NCBI GenBank assembly: GCA_024688685.1 | Contig: JAILDX010000004.1 | Span: 186,001 to 250,000, forward strand | Length of the DNA stretch: 64,000 nt | Direction of reading: 5' to 3' | Origin: Saccharofermentans sp. | GTDB taxonomy: Bacteria; Bacillota; Clostridia; Saccharofermentanales; Saccharofermentanaceae | Part shown: in pieces, positions 27,885 to 36,255 of the stretch | Numbering within the stretch: position 1 is the first letter of the stretch | Layout of the letters: each line of letters begins with the position of its first letter | The notes under the pieces: generated by a model | Seen by the model: only the letters and a program-made list of their open reading frames with translations | What the model was told of the DNA's origin: nothing | Database searches by the model: none | Position numbers and translations under genes: made by a program

Positions 27885-28693
27885 ACACTGTACCTGTCCG
27901 TATCAAAATGCTTTGTCCCTGCCGGAAGACCTCTTCCCAGGAAAGGCGATGCAACGTCCTCGAAAAGCTCAGGCTCATCGCTCGTATAGAATGCCCTAAG
28001 GGAGTTCTCACCGCTTATACCCTGCTCTGCCAGTGTATCCCTGACAACTTCGGCAACTGCCTTGCCGGCATTGATGAGAGTCACTTCAGGACCCATGAAT
28101 TTTCCAATTGCAGAAGACAGCAAGGGATAATGCGTGCATCCGAGCACCAGCGTGTCGATGCCTGCTTCCTTAAGCGGAGTCAGGTACTCCTTACAGACTG
28201 CTGCAGTGATATCGTTATCCCACCAGCCTTCTTCTGCCAGCGAAACAAACAGCGGACAAGCCTGCTGATATATTTCGGTGCCGGGAGCGGCAAATCTCTC
28301 TACAGCATCCTTATAAACACCTGAATTGACGGAACCCTTTGTGGCGATGATACCGATCCTGCCGTTCTTTGTTGCGCCTGCGGCTGCTTTCGCGCCCGGT
28401 GTAACAACCTCGATAACAGGAACCTTTGATGCTTCTGCAAGAGTCCTATAGGCATGGGCACTTGCTGTGTTGCATGCGATAACGATCATCTTAACGTCCT
28501 GCTCTTCAAGGAATCTCATATTCTGAAGAGAGTATTTAATAACAGTACTCTTTGATTTTGTACCGTAAGGGGCTCTACCGTTGTCACCGAAATAAACGGT
28601 TCCCTCGCCCGGCAAAAGATCCCATATCTCACGGAGGACCGTAAGTCCGCCTATACCTGAATCAAATACACCGATCGGTCTGTTATCTGCCAT
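27881..28693 (-). CDS. murI: Glutamate racemase
   Basis: A 270-residue cytoplasmic enzyme that makes D-glutamate for peptidoglycan. VFDSGIGGLTVLREI (about 9-23), the first catalytic Cys in VIACNTASAHA (about 73) and the second in LGCTHYPLL (about 185) are all present. AAAAGGAAC precedes the ATG. Confidence 0.96.
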   Translation of the reverse strand: MADNRPIGVFDSGIGGLTVLREIWDLLPGEGTVYFGDNGRAPYGTKSKSTVIKYSLQNMRFLEEQDVKMIVIACNTASAHAYRTLAEASKVPVIEVVTPGAKAAAGATKNGRIGIIATKGSVNSGVYKDAVERFAAPGTEIYQQACPLFVSLAEEGWWDNDITAAVCKEYLTPLKEAGIDTLVLGCTHYPLLSSAIGKFMGPEVTLINAGKAVAEVVRDTLAEQGISGENSLRAFYTSDEPELFEDVASPFLGRGLPAGTKHFDTDRYSV

Positions 28694-28719
28694 AACCAGT
28701 TCCTTTTCAAATAAGTTCG

Positions 28720-29688
28720 TTATAGTTTAACACCAAAAACCGGGTTTAGCGAAAATCTTCTGCCGGAAAGCTCAGAATGACAGTTTTCCTTTGGTATCTT
28801 TCTAAGTATCAGCGTAGATGCGAAAAGCTGCTGATACTTTACTTTCTTTCCGTCATTATCTGTAAACCGGCTGTTTATCTTCTCTCTTCCGTAAAGGCCG
28901 TCACCAATGACGGGATAGCCCATATGGGCGAACTGCGCCCTGATCTGATGTGTCCTTCCGGTAACGAGCTCGACCTCGAGATCAGAAACATCTGCTCCGT
29001 CAGGGCCTATGCCTTTATAGACGTGAAGGACTCTGTATCTTGAGATGATTACAAGATCGCCTTTCTGTTCAGCATCGTGAATAAACACCTTGCCTGAAGA
29101 TGTCTTCTCAAGAAAGGCAGTTACTTCCTTCATAACCGAATCATCTTCACAGATGACAGGCTCTCCTTCACTCGGAACACCGAGGACAAGCGCTCTGTAT
29201 CTCTTGATGATACGATCCTCTTTAAATAACGTAACCGCGTCTTCAAGGGCCTTCTTATCTTTTGCTATCATAACGAGTCCGCCGGTATTCATATCGATCC
29301 TGTGACAGAGGTCGCATTCGGGATTGTGAAGATCAGACCTGACCTCATCTATAAGATTGCGTCCGCCGGTGTTCTTGCCGGAATGGACCGCAACGCCCTG
29401 TGATTTATTGACGATCAGAAGGCGGTCTGACTCAAACACCTTCGCATAGAGAGGCTTATTGCCGGGCCGGGAAGACTGTTTCGCGAAAAGCTCATCGGGA
29501 AGCCACACCTCTACGGTCTGTCCTTCGGTGACCTTGATATCCGACGAGATCTTCTTCCCGTCTATCCTGATATCCTTACGCTTGAGAGCTCTGTAGAGAT
29601 CTGCCGGCGCAAGGCCGGGGAACTCCTCTGTTGCAGCTTTTACAACATGTTTTCCGCTTTGATTCCTGTTAACAGTAAACTTACGCAT
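28720..29688 (-). CDS. RluA-family pseudouridine synthase
   Basis: A 322-residue RNA-modifying enzyme. An N-terminal S4 domain (about 14-65) is followed by the RluA catalytic domain with HRIDMNTGG, where Asp132 is the nucleophile, and a GRTHQIRAQFAH motif. I start at ATG 29688, which follows the upstream stop by one base and has GGAAGA nearby, rather than at an in-frame TTG eight codons earlier. The target (23S rRNA or tRNA) cannot be told from sequence. Confidence 0.92.
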   Translation of the reverse strand: MRKFTVNRNQSGKHVVKAATEEFPGLAPADLYRALKRKDIRIDGKKISSDIKVTEGQTVEVWLPDELFAKQSSRPGNKPLYAKVFESDRLLIVNKSQGVAVHSGKNTGGRNLIDEVRSDLHNPECDLCHRIDMNTGGLVMIAKDKKALEDAVTLFKEDRIIKRYRALVLGVPSEGEPVICEDDSVMKEVTAFLEKTSSGKVFIHDAEQKGDLVIISRYRVLHVYKGIGPDGADVSDLEVELVTGRTHQIRAQFAHMGYPVIGDGLYGREKINSRFTDNDGKKVKYQQLFASTLILRKIPKENCHSELSGRRFSLNPVFGVKL

Positions 29689-29689
29689 A

Positions 29690-30076
29690 TCAGTCTTCCG
29701 CCAGTAGAGCAAATAAAATGATCAGACAACCTATACCGGACAGGATGATACCGGCGATCGGCATCCACTTTCCTGAGGAGTCATTGTCGTCTTTTGTCTT
29801 CATCAATACATAGATCGAGAAAAACAGTGTAATAACAGACGGAATACCGCAGCAGGCAATAAGGCTGACCATTGAGAGTGCAAAAGATAAAACCCTCAGC
29901 GTACCCGGGCTTGTAAGAGAACTCTTGCCTGATTTCTTTGCGGAATCTCCCGTCTTAGGTCCTGCAGAAAATGCGGAAGTGGAAATGTTTCTGTTAACAG
30001 GCAGAGGCATGGGCTCGGTAATAACATTTACCGAGCCTTCTTCAAATCCTGTTTTTTTAATTTCTTCATTATCCAT
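29690..30076 (-). CDS. DUF4190-like small membrane protein
   Basis: A 128-residue protein with a ~55-residue hydrophilic Ser/Lys-rich N-terminus and two hydrophobic segments (about 62-92 and 105-124) separated by a KTKDDNDSSGK loop. The layout and the GIPSVITLFFSIYVL and AGIILSGIGC stretches match the DUF4190-type hairpin also seen in the next gene upstream. A tiny gap to the RluA gene suggests one transcript. The function is unknown. Confidence 0.65.
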   Translation of the reverse strand: MDNEEIKKTGFEEGSVNVITEPMPLPVNRNISTSAFSAGPKTGDSAKKSGKSSLTSPGTLRVLSFALSMVSLIACCGIPSVITLFFSIYVLMKTKDDNDSSGKWMPIAGIILSGIGCLIILFALLAED

Positions 30077-30101
30077 TAACTGATCTCTCCGGGTCTTTAC
30101 A

Positions 30102-30137
30102 CAAAAACTGCCTGACCCTTATGCCAGGATCAGGCAG
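30102..30137 (-). terminator. Rho-independent terminator after the poly-Asp protein gene
   Basis: An 8-bp stem CTGCCTGA / TCAGGCAG (30108-30115, 30130-30137), extended by inner pairs, is followed on the minus strand by TTTTTG. Confidence 0.8.
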
Positions 30138-30159
30138 CAAAATCTTTAAACTTTAATGA

Positions 30160-31023
30160 TTAGTCGTACCAGTTACCACCACTGTGTCTTGTATCGTCGT
30201 CGTCGTCATCATCGTTATCATCGTCGTCAACGTCGTCATCATCGTTATCATCGTCGTCAACGTCGTCATCATCGTCGTCGTCATCATCGTCATCATCGTC
30301 GTCGTCATCATCGTCATCATCGTCGTCGTCATCGTCGTCGATCGTTGAGATGTTGTAAGAAACGTTGATGCCTGCATCCTTAAGAATCTTCTTCCATGTT
30401 GCCTGACCGAGGAAGAAGAAGAGAAGTCCGCCGATAAGGAGGATAGCAGAGATTACGATACCTGCAATAGCCATTCCCTTACCCTTCTGACCTGACTTGC
30501 TTACCTTGACCATACCGATAACAGAAAGGATGAGACCGATAAGTGCAGTACCGCCACAGCAAAGGATGGATACAAGTGAAACAATAAGTCCTGCAAGGCA
30601 AAGACCATTTGCCTTTCCTGCCTTTGGATCAGCTGCGGGAGCACTTGAGGAAACAGGTGCAGCTGCAACAGGTGTAACAGGTGCTACAGGTGCCGCAACG
30701 GGCTCGGGCTTTATAATAGGCTCAACAGGAGCTGCAACTACAGGCTCGGGTGCGATAACGGGCTCTGCTGCAACAACCGGCTCTACAATAGGCTCTGCTG
30801 CGATAACAGGCTCTGCTGAAACAACCGGCTCTACAATAGGCTCTGCTGTAACGGGCTCTGCTGTAACTACAGGCTCTGCGGCGGGTTCAGCAACGGGCTC
30901 TGCTTCGGGAGCGTTAACTACATCTTCATTTTTACCTGCGACGATAGGCAAAGGTGCACCGCAGTCCATACAGAACTTGCTGCCATCTTCATTTGCCTTG
31001 CCGCAACTGGAACAAATAACCAT
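30160..31023 (-). CDS. Zinc-ribbon/DUF4190 membrane protein with poly-aspartate tail
   Basis: A 287-residue protein with four parts. An N-terminal zinc ribbon (CSSCGK...CMDCG, about 4-22) is followed by an Ala/Glu/Pro/Val repeat linker (about 40-135, AEPV units), a DUF4190-like pair of hydrophobic segments (about 145-210) and, after a short domain ending VSYNISTI, about 50 residues that are nearly all Asp with occasional Val and Asn, ending RHSGGNWYD. The zinc ribbon should be cytoplasmic; the side of the tail depends on topology. I start at ATG 31023 (GGAGGG seven bases upstream) rather than five codons earlier. Poly-Asp suggests cation or basic-surface binding; no role is known. Confidence 0.75.
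   Translation of the reverse strand: MVICSSCGKANEDGSKFCMDCGAPLPIVAGKNEDVVNAPEAEPVAEPAAEPVVTAEPVTAEPIVEPVVSAEPVIAAEPIVEPVVAAEPVIAPEPVVAAPVEPIIKPEPVAAPVAPVTPVAAAPVSSSAPAADPKAGKANGLCLAGLIVSLVSILCCGGTALIGLILSVIGMVKVSKSGQKGKGMAIAGIVISAILLIGGLLFFFLGQATWKKILKDAGINVSYNISTIDDDDDDDDDDDDDDDDDDDDDDDDDDVDDDDNDDDDVDDDDNDDDDDDDTRHSGGNWYD
30190..30341 (-). repeat. GAC/GAT trinucleotide repeat encoding poly-Asp
   Basis: About 150 bases of GAC and GAT codons, written GTC/ATC on the plus strand. Larger units are visible: a roughly 30-base block with GTT and AAC interruptions occurs twice (30199-30260), and a 24-base block of GTC/ATC triplets occurs about three times. The interruptions encode Val and Asn. It is a coding microsatellite, prone to length change. 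Confidence 0.85.
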
Positions 31024-31102
31024 ACAAAATCCCTCCAATTAGTTTGGTTTTCTGATAAATCAGCTAAATAAAGATTACACGAATTATTATAATTTGCAAG
31101 AT

Positions 31103-31137
31103 AAATAAAAGATCGTCCCTGTACTCGGGACGATCTT
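31103..31137 (-). terminator. Rho-independent terminator after tRNA-Gln
   Basis: A perfect 11-bp stem AAGATCGTCCC / GGGACGATCTT (31109-31119, 31127-31137) with a 7-base loop is followed by TTATTTAT on the minus strand. It begins five bases after the tRNA CCA. Confidence 0.85.
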
Positions 31138-31141
31138 CAAT

Positions 31142-31215
31142 TGGCTGCCGAACTAGGACTCGAACCCAGACAGACGGTGCCAGAAACCGGAGTGCTACCA
31201 TTACACAATTCGGCA
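31142..31215 (-). tRNA. tRNA-Gln (anticodon CTG), CCA encoded
   Basis: 74 bases including CCA. The acceptor stem TGCCGAA / TTCGGCA is perfect, the T arm is CTGGG-TTCGAGT-CCTAG (one G-T pair), and the D arm has AATGGTAG. The anticodon loop is TTCTGGC, giving anticodon CTG, read as Gln (CAG). The anticodon stem has four good pairs and a C-T mismatch at its base. It has its own promoter and terminator. Confidence 0.9.
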
Positions 31216-31246
31216 ATACTAACAGCCATTTCTTTCAACGGACGCT

Positions 31247-31275
31247 ATTATAACAAAGCAGTTAATGTAAATCAA
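31247..31275 (-). promoter_or_regulatory. Promoter of tRNA-Gln
   Basis: Minus strand TTGATT, 17-base spacer, TATAAT, with a TG one base upstream of the -10 (extended -10). It lies 32-60 bases before the mature 5' end. Confidence 0.8.
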
Positions 31276-31278
31276 GCA

Positions 31279-31860
31279 TTATTTAGAACTGACAAGACCA
31301 AGCTCTCTCAGCTTGTCCAAAACCCTCCCAACATCTTCATAGATCGGGATCTTCGCAGAGGGATTGCGGAGCGCAAATGCCGGATGATATGTGGTCATGA
31401 TGAGATATCCCTTCTTCTCGATAAACCTCCCTCTTACATCCTTCATTACAGGCTTCTCACCGAAAAATCCCTCATACGCGGTAGAGCCGCACAGCAGTAT
31501 GACCTTCGGTCTCACAAGGCCGAACTGGATGGCGAGATTCTTTTTGCACGCGGATATCTCCGAAGGCTCAGGCCTTCTGTTCTCAGGCGGCCTGCACTTG
31601 CAGATATTGCAGATGTGATAGTCCTTCTCCTCAAATCCGTATGCTTCGAGAAGGTTCTGCAGAAGTCTTCCAGATTTGCCGACAAACGGCTTTCCTTCTT
31701 CATCCTCTTCTGCTCCGGGAGCTTCACCGACGATCATGAGAGGTGCTGTCCTGCTTCCCCTGTATATGACCACATTCTTTGCGGACTCTCTGAGACCGCA
31801 TGCATTACAGTTGCTGCATACAAACTCAAAGTCTTCCCACATCTTATCAAAATCAGCCAT
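31279..31860 (-). CDS. Family 4 uracil-DNA glycosylase (Fe-S)
   Basis: A 193-residue DNA repair enzyme that removes uracil from DNA. The uracil-pocket motif GEAPGAEEDEEGKPF (about 45-59) and the HPAFALRN motif near the C-terminus are typical of family 4. Cysteines near 15-21, 84-89 and 105 fit the 4Fe-4S cluster of the family. The frame allows two ATGs; the one at 31860 is chosen because GGGAGG lies six bases upstream, whereas it abuts the first ATG. A TATAAT at 31882-31887 (minus strand) is a candidate -10, back-to-back with the promoter of the divergent RsuA gene. Confidence 0.92.
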   Translation of the reverse strand: MADFDKMWEDFEFVCSNCNACGLRESAKNVVIYRGSRTAPLMIVGEAPGAEEDEEGKPFVGKSGRLLQNLLEAYGFEEKDYHICNICKCRPPENRRPEPSEISACKKNLAIQFGLVRPKVILLCGSTAYEGFFGEKPVMKDVRGRFIEKKGYLIMTTYHPAFALRNPSAKIPIYEDVGRVLDKLRELGLVSSK

Positions 31861-31875
31861 TATCATCCTCCCTCT

Positions 31876-31904
31876 CCGACATTATACTCCAAATGTTGTA
31901 TAAT
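31876..31904 (+). promoter_or_regulatory. Promoter for the RsuA-like gene (leaderless)
   Basis: CCGACA, 17-base spacer, TATAAT. By standard spacing transcription would start at 31911, the A of the ATG. No ribosome site is present. It overlaps the uracil-DNA glycosylase promoter on the other strand. Confidence 0.6.
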
Positions 31905-31910
31905 CGCCCT

Positions 31911-32621
31911 ATGAGACTCGACAGATTACTTGCAAATTCAGGATGCGGGACACGCAGCACAGTTAAGGACGCCATAGTAAAGGGCGGCGTTACTGTTAAC
32001 GGTGCTGTCATAAGGGATCCCGCTTTCAAGGCCGAAGAGACAGATGATATAACGTATTTCGGCGAGAGTATCGGTGCCGGGAGTTTTCTGTATTTCGTTT
32101 TCGATAAGCCGGATGAGGTCCTTACCGCGATGGAAGACAAAAGGCATAAGTGTGTCGGGGATTATATCACCGATGATCTCAAAGGCAAGCACCTGTCACC
32201 TGTCGGGAGGCTCGATTATCACACCACCGGACTGCTGCTTATCACCAACGACGGCGAGCTGTCGCATAAGATCACATCGCCCAGATACCTTATCCCCAAG
32301 AGATATCTTGTAAGTTATGAAGGATCGCCATTTGACGATGACATAAAGGAAGAACTCAGCCGCGGCATCACGCTGACTGACATGGATAAACCTGTAAAAC
32401 TTGCGCCCTGCACGCTGGAAATAAGAGAGAACAATGAGTGCATCATCACCCTTACCGAGGGAAAGACTCATGAAGTCAGAAGGATCATTTCGCACTACGG
32501 CAGAACTGTAAGCACTCTGCGCAGGATAAGCATCGGTCACCTTGAACTTGAGGCAGTTGAACCCGGCAGTCTGAGAAAGCTTACAAAGGAAGAGATACTT
32601 CAGCTGAAGGACATGTTCTGA
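31911..32621 (+). CDS. RsuA-family rRNA pseudouridine synthase
   Basis: A 236-residue enzyme with an N-terminal S4 domain (MRLDRLLANSGCGTRS) and the RsuA/RluB/RluE/RluF catalytic domain: GRLDYHTTGLLL with nucleophile Asp102, and EGKTHEVRRI. An upstream in-frame extension of 37 codons crosses the promoter and is rejected. The 3' end overlaps the convergent J-like gene by 22 bases. The target is small- or large-subunit rRNA, not distinguishable here. Confidence 0.92.
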   Translation: MRLDRLLANSGCGTRSTVKDAIVKGGVTVNGAVIRDPAFKAEETDDITYFGESIGAGSFLYFVFDKPDEVLTAMEDKRHKCVGDYITDDLKGKHLSPVGRLDYHTTGLLLITNDGELSHKITSPRYLIPKRYLVSYEGSPFDDDIKEELSRGITLTDMDKPVKLAPCTLEIRENNECIITLTEGKTHEVRRIISHYGRTVSTLRRISIGHLELEAVEPGSLRKLTKEEILQLKDMF

Positions 32622-33559
32622 AAGAGCTCAAAGATCATCTTTTCCGCTTTTGAATAATCAGCCGTATTTGAATAAACTCCGAAGATTATCTCAGGGGCCT
32701 GACCGGGCCATCCGTTCTCTATTCCGAGAGAAGCGATTGCCGTCTTATCCGTTATCATGAGACCGATCATCACAGGAGTGGAATCATACTCATTAACATT
32801 CGCTGAACCGTCCAGAAGATCCTGCTGCTTAAGGTAATCCCTTGTAAACAGGAATGCATCGCGCTCACTGAGATATACCGGCTCTATCTTGCTGTAAACA
32901 TTAGCGGAAAGTACCAGTTTAAGATCATCATAGACAGAAGCCATATCCGAGAAATTGCTGAAATAATACTTATACGTCATCGAATCGGTGATCAGGACAT
33001 TGGGATCCATTGACATTACAGCCGCAAGAGACTGATCCGAATAGATATTCTCAATCTGTCCCATCTCGTTCGGAACGACGATATCCACATTGGCGATATA
33101 AGGATTCGTTATATCCTCCGACATCAGTTTTTCCTCGATCTGTACCGAATCGATCGAGAAATGACCGAACGCAACAGCAGCGCAGTCATATCTGTTCTTG
33201 AATACGGCATTGTAGATGACGCTTATGACAACGACGGCAACGACAACGATAATAAGTGCCTTGAACCACGTATATGAGATGTATGTCTTCCATTCATCCT
33301 TCGTTTTGCCGAGGAACTTCTTCTCACCTGCACGCTTCTCTGCCTTGGCGGCAACTTCATCACGCCTGCCGCATGCGATGTTATACACGGCAGACAGTTC
33401 ATTCAGTTTGTCTTCGCTGTCAGGGTCCTTCTTCCCTCTGTACTTCTTCGACAGCTGCCAGAATCTCTCGTCAACTGCGAAATCGTTAGCGTCCTGAGGA
33501 AGCCCCATGTAAGTAAGAGCTTCCTCCTTCGTCATCCTCTCTATGTCTATTTCACTCAT
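32600..33559 (-). CDS. Single-pass membrane protein with degenerate J-like domain
   Basis: A 319-residue protein. Residues 10-60 have the helical pattern and spacing of a DnaJ domain (EEALTYMGLP, FWQLSKKYRGKKDPD, LNELSAVYNIA), but the HPD tripeptide needed to stimulate DnaK is missing. One transmembrane helix lies at about 98-120, followed by a ~195-residue outer domain with no recognised family. The gene starts six bases after the GH3 stop, so it may be co-transcribed with GH3. The outer domain could be a sensor or partner-binding domain; the function is unknown. Confidence 0.65.
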   Translation of the reverse strand: MSEIDIERMTKEEALTYMGLPQDANDFAVDERFWQLSKKYRGKKDPDSEDKLNELSAVYNIACGRRDEVAAKAEKRAGEKKFLGKTKDEWKTYISYTWFKALIIVVVAVVVISVIYNAVFKNRYDCAAVAFGHFSIDSVQIEEKLMSEDITNPYIANVDIVVPNEMGQIENIYSDQSLAAVMSMDPNVLITDSMTYKYYFSNFSDMASVYDDLKLVLSANVYSKIEPVYLSERDAFLFTRDYLKQQDLLDGSANVNEYDSTPVMIGLMITDKTAIASLGIENGWPGQAPEIIFGVYSNTADYSKAEKMIFELFQNMSFS

Positions 33560-33565
33560 TACCCT

Positions 33566-36088
33566 TTATTGTCCCATACAAATGAGACATGTCCTGATTA
33601 TATTTAAGCAGCAGAACTGAAGATCGGCTTTTCTGACCTCTCCCCGTTCATACGCCTCTAATATTATATCAACATCCGTCTGAGCTCCAGGCATGATCCA
33701 GTCATTTCCTGCTGTCATGCAGACCGCAGCGGATGATTCCTGATACTTTCCGGGGTGTCCAAATCCCTTCTCTACAACGATCCTCTGGGTCGTACACCAG
33801 TCGGTCATGACAGTTCCGCCGTATCCCCACTCATCTCTCAGAGCGTTCTGGAGAAGTTCGTAGTTATTGGCAGCATGAACGCCGTTTATCAGATTATATG
33901 AAGTCATTATCGTGAGCGGAGCAGATTCCTTAACAGCGATCTCAAATCCTCTGAGATAGATCTCACGCATTGCCTTCTCAGACACATGGGAATTGTTGAA
34001 AAGCCTGTTATCCTCCTGATTGTTCGCTGCGAAATGCTTTATCGTTGTTCCCCTGCCCTTATTCTTCTGTACACCCCTTGTCATCGCAGCGGCACAGATA
34101 CCCGAAAGGAGAGGATCCTCCGAATAATACTCGAAATTCCTTCCACACAGAGGATTCCTGTGTATGTTCATACCCGGAGCGAGCCACAGATGGACACCGA
34201 ATTCCTGCATTTCCTGACCGACCATATCACCCAGCATAGTGATCAGATCGCGGTTCCACGACTGCGCAAGTGCCGTTGCGATCGGGATTGCCGTGCAGTA
34301 CTGATAATATGTGATCACATCATCAGGAAGATCCTTCGGGAAATCCCTGTATGACAGTCCGAACACGTCACCACCCGGAACGAGGGAGCCGTCTGCATAT
34401 GTCTTGAATACCGGCTTTATTCTGATTCCTGCAGGCCCGTCTGCAAGAACAAGAGAAGGAATGTCTCGTGATTTGATAAACTGTTTAGTAGTCTCGGCTG
34501 CAGCACCGGGAACGAGAAGAGCCTGAGATCCTACAACAGTATCATCCTTTCTGTCGCCGCCAAATGCACCGACAGTAATATGTGTCATTTCTTCAGGCGT
34601 AAGCTGCGCAACGAGATCCTCTGCTGTTATCTCACCGCTGATAACGTCCTGCATCGTGCAGGCTCTTCCGGGGAATCTGTCTGTCAGTTCTTTGCGCTCC
34701 GTATCATAAGTAAAATCCTTGGCGGCAAAAGCATCTTTTGAAAGAGTTACCGTCTTTGTACCGTCAATGATACCTGTCCTTGTTCCGGGATTCTTAAGTT
34801 CACTGTCAAGATCAGCAGCAAAAAGATGTCTGTACTTCTCTATGCAGACAGTATCCTCAACATTTATGCTGAGAACAGTATCCGTATCAGCGGAACTCGT
34901 TCCGACCTTGATGCTGTATATACCCTTCTCGAGAACCAGAGCACCTGATGCGGGATCGAAAGACGCGGCATTCTTAAGACTGAACGACATTGTAAATGAA
35001 CACTCTTCACCGCTTCCGAGTTCGGGAGTCTTCTTAAAATCTGTCAGTACCTGATAAGGCTTATCGACCTCTCCCGAAGGAAGACCGCAATAGACCTGAA
35101 CGATCTCCTTGCCTGCAAAGCTGCCTGTATTTCTGACGGAAACATCTATCTCGACCTTATCCCTGATAAGCCTTGCATCATTTACAGTCACATTAAAGCT
35201 TGCATATGACAGACCGAATCCGAAAGGATATCTCGGCTTGACACCAAACGAATCGAAATATCTGTATCCGACGTAGATACCTTCGTTATAGTATTCATCA
35301 TCCGTGTCTCTGCTGAACTTTGCAGAACTCGGATAATCCATATAATCATATGCCCATGTATCTGTAAGTTTGCCTGACGGATATGCTTTTCCTGCAATGA
35401 CATCGGCGATAATGCTTCCCGACAGATTGCCCAGCTGGCTCATGACGAGAACTGCTGCTACGCCGTCAAGAGAATCAATAAGAGACATATCGATTATTCC
35501 GCCGGAATTGATGATGACCACAGTGTTCTTATATGCTCCTGCTACCTTTGTAAGACAGCCTGCCTCTTCGTCAGAAAGGATATAATCTCCCTTTATGTTC
35601 TCTCTGTCCTTGCCTTCTCCTGCTTCTCGGCTTATCACAAAAAGAGCTGTATCGCAGTCTGCGATATCCGCATCTTCTATATCAGGCAATGGAGCAACTC
35701 CGAAGGGATTATCAAAAAGAGCCATCTCTTCAACGATACCTTTTTCTGCGGCATATTTCTTTATCTTGTCAATGTATTTTTCAGTGTAATCCTCAAATAC
35801 GGAATCATATCTGTCGAGCCACGATTCCGTAGCAATGTCAAAGCCTTCCTTCTTGAGGCCTTCGCAGATAGATACGCAGTATCTGCTGTTGACATCACCT
35901 GATCCTGTACCGCCTTTTATGGTGTGTCTTGCACCGTTTCCATAAAGCGCAACTCTTTTGTCCCTGATTGGAAGGACCCCGTTATTTCTCAAAAGAACAA
36001 CACATTCGGGGGCAAGTTTCCTGACGAGGTTCATATTGTCGATCTCTCGTTCGCTTATGTCGGGAAATCTGGTTGCTGAATAGGGCAT
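33566..36088 (-). CDS. GH3 beta-glucosidase with swapped domain order
   Basis: An 840-residue cytoplasmic glycosidase (no signal peptide). The domain normally at the C-terminus of GH3 enzymes comes first (LLRNNGVLPI at about 34, GGTGSGDVN at about 60), then a fibronectin III-like domain (about 290-400), and the (beta/alpha)8 catalytic domain comes last, with HRNPLCGRNFEYYSEDP, KHFAANNQE and the nucleophile Asp in MTDW near residue 762. This order is known for some rumen Clostridia beta-glucosidases (Butyrivibrio, Ruminococcus). The ATG has AAAGGAGG upstream. The divergent AraC gene is the likely regulator. The substrate is probably a beta-linked oligosaccharide taken up from plant fibre. Confidence 0.92.
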   Translation of the reverse strand: MPYSATRFPDISEREIDNMNLVRKLAPECVVLLRNNGVLPIRDKRVALYGNGARHTIKGGTGSGDVNSRYCVSICEGLKKEGFDIATESWLDRYDSVFEDYTEKYIDKIKKYAAEKGIVEEMALFDNPFGVAPLPDIEDADIADCDTALFVISREAGEGKDRENIKGDYILSDEEAGCLTKVAGAYKNTVVIINSGGIIDMSLIDSLDGVAAVLVMSQLGNLSGSIIADVIAGKAYPSGKLTDTWAYDYMDYPSSAKFSRDTDDEYYNEGIYVGYRYFDSFGVKPRYPFGFGLSYASFNVTVNDARLIRDKVEIDVSVRNTGSFAGKEIVQVYCGLPSGEVDKPYQVLTDFKKTPELGSGEECSFTMSFSLKNAASFDPASGALVLEKGIYSIKVGTSSADTDTVLSINVEDTVCIEKYRHLFAADLDSELKNPGTRTGIIDGTKTVTLSKDAFAAKDFTYDTERKELTDRFPGRACTMQDVISGEITAEDLVAQLTPEEMTHITVGAFGGDRKDDTVVGSQALLVPGAAAETTKQFIKSRDIPSLVLADGPAGIRIKPVFKTYADGSLVPGGDVFGLSYRDFPKDLPDDVITYYQYCTAIPIATALAQSWNRDLITMLGDMVGQEMQEFGVHLWLAPGMNIHRNPLCGRNFEYYSEDPLLSGICAAAMTRGVQKNKGRGTTIKHFAANNQEDNRLFNNSHVSEKAMREIYLRGFEIAVKESAPLTIMTSYNLINGVHAANNYELLQNALRDEWGYGGTVMTDWCTTQRIVVEKGFGHPGKYQESSAAVCMTAGNDWIMPGAQTDVDIILEAYERGEVRKADLQFCCLNIIRTCLICMGQ

Positions 36089-36178
36089 AATAGCGGTCCT
36101 CCTTTAAGGTTATGTTTTAATAATACAATATTTGGAATCCTGATTTGAAATAATTTTGCGGATATTTGTAAGGTTTCA

Positions 36179-36207
36179 TTGCCTTATATCAAATTCTCGT
36201 ATATAAT
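36179..36207 (+). promoter_or_regulatory. Promoter of the AraC-type regulator
   Basis: TTGCCT, 17-base spacer, TATAAT, 49 bases before the ATG at 36256. On the opposite strand a weaker pair (TTCAAA, 18, TATTAT) may serve the GH3 gene, making this a 167-base divergent control region. Confidence 0.75.
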
Positions 36208-36255
36208 TATCACATATAGGCTATCAAACAGTTTTGATTTTTTGAGGATTCCGCT

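Noticed and set aside
30190..30341. CRISPR-like short repeats
   Set aside because: The repeat is a continuous in-frame GAC/GAT codon run inside a gene, with no unique spacers and no cas genes.
31800..31910. 37-codon N-terminal extension of the RsuA-like protein
   Set aside because: It crosses the promoter and the 5' end of the divergent glycosylase gene. The S4 domain begins exactly at ATG 31911.
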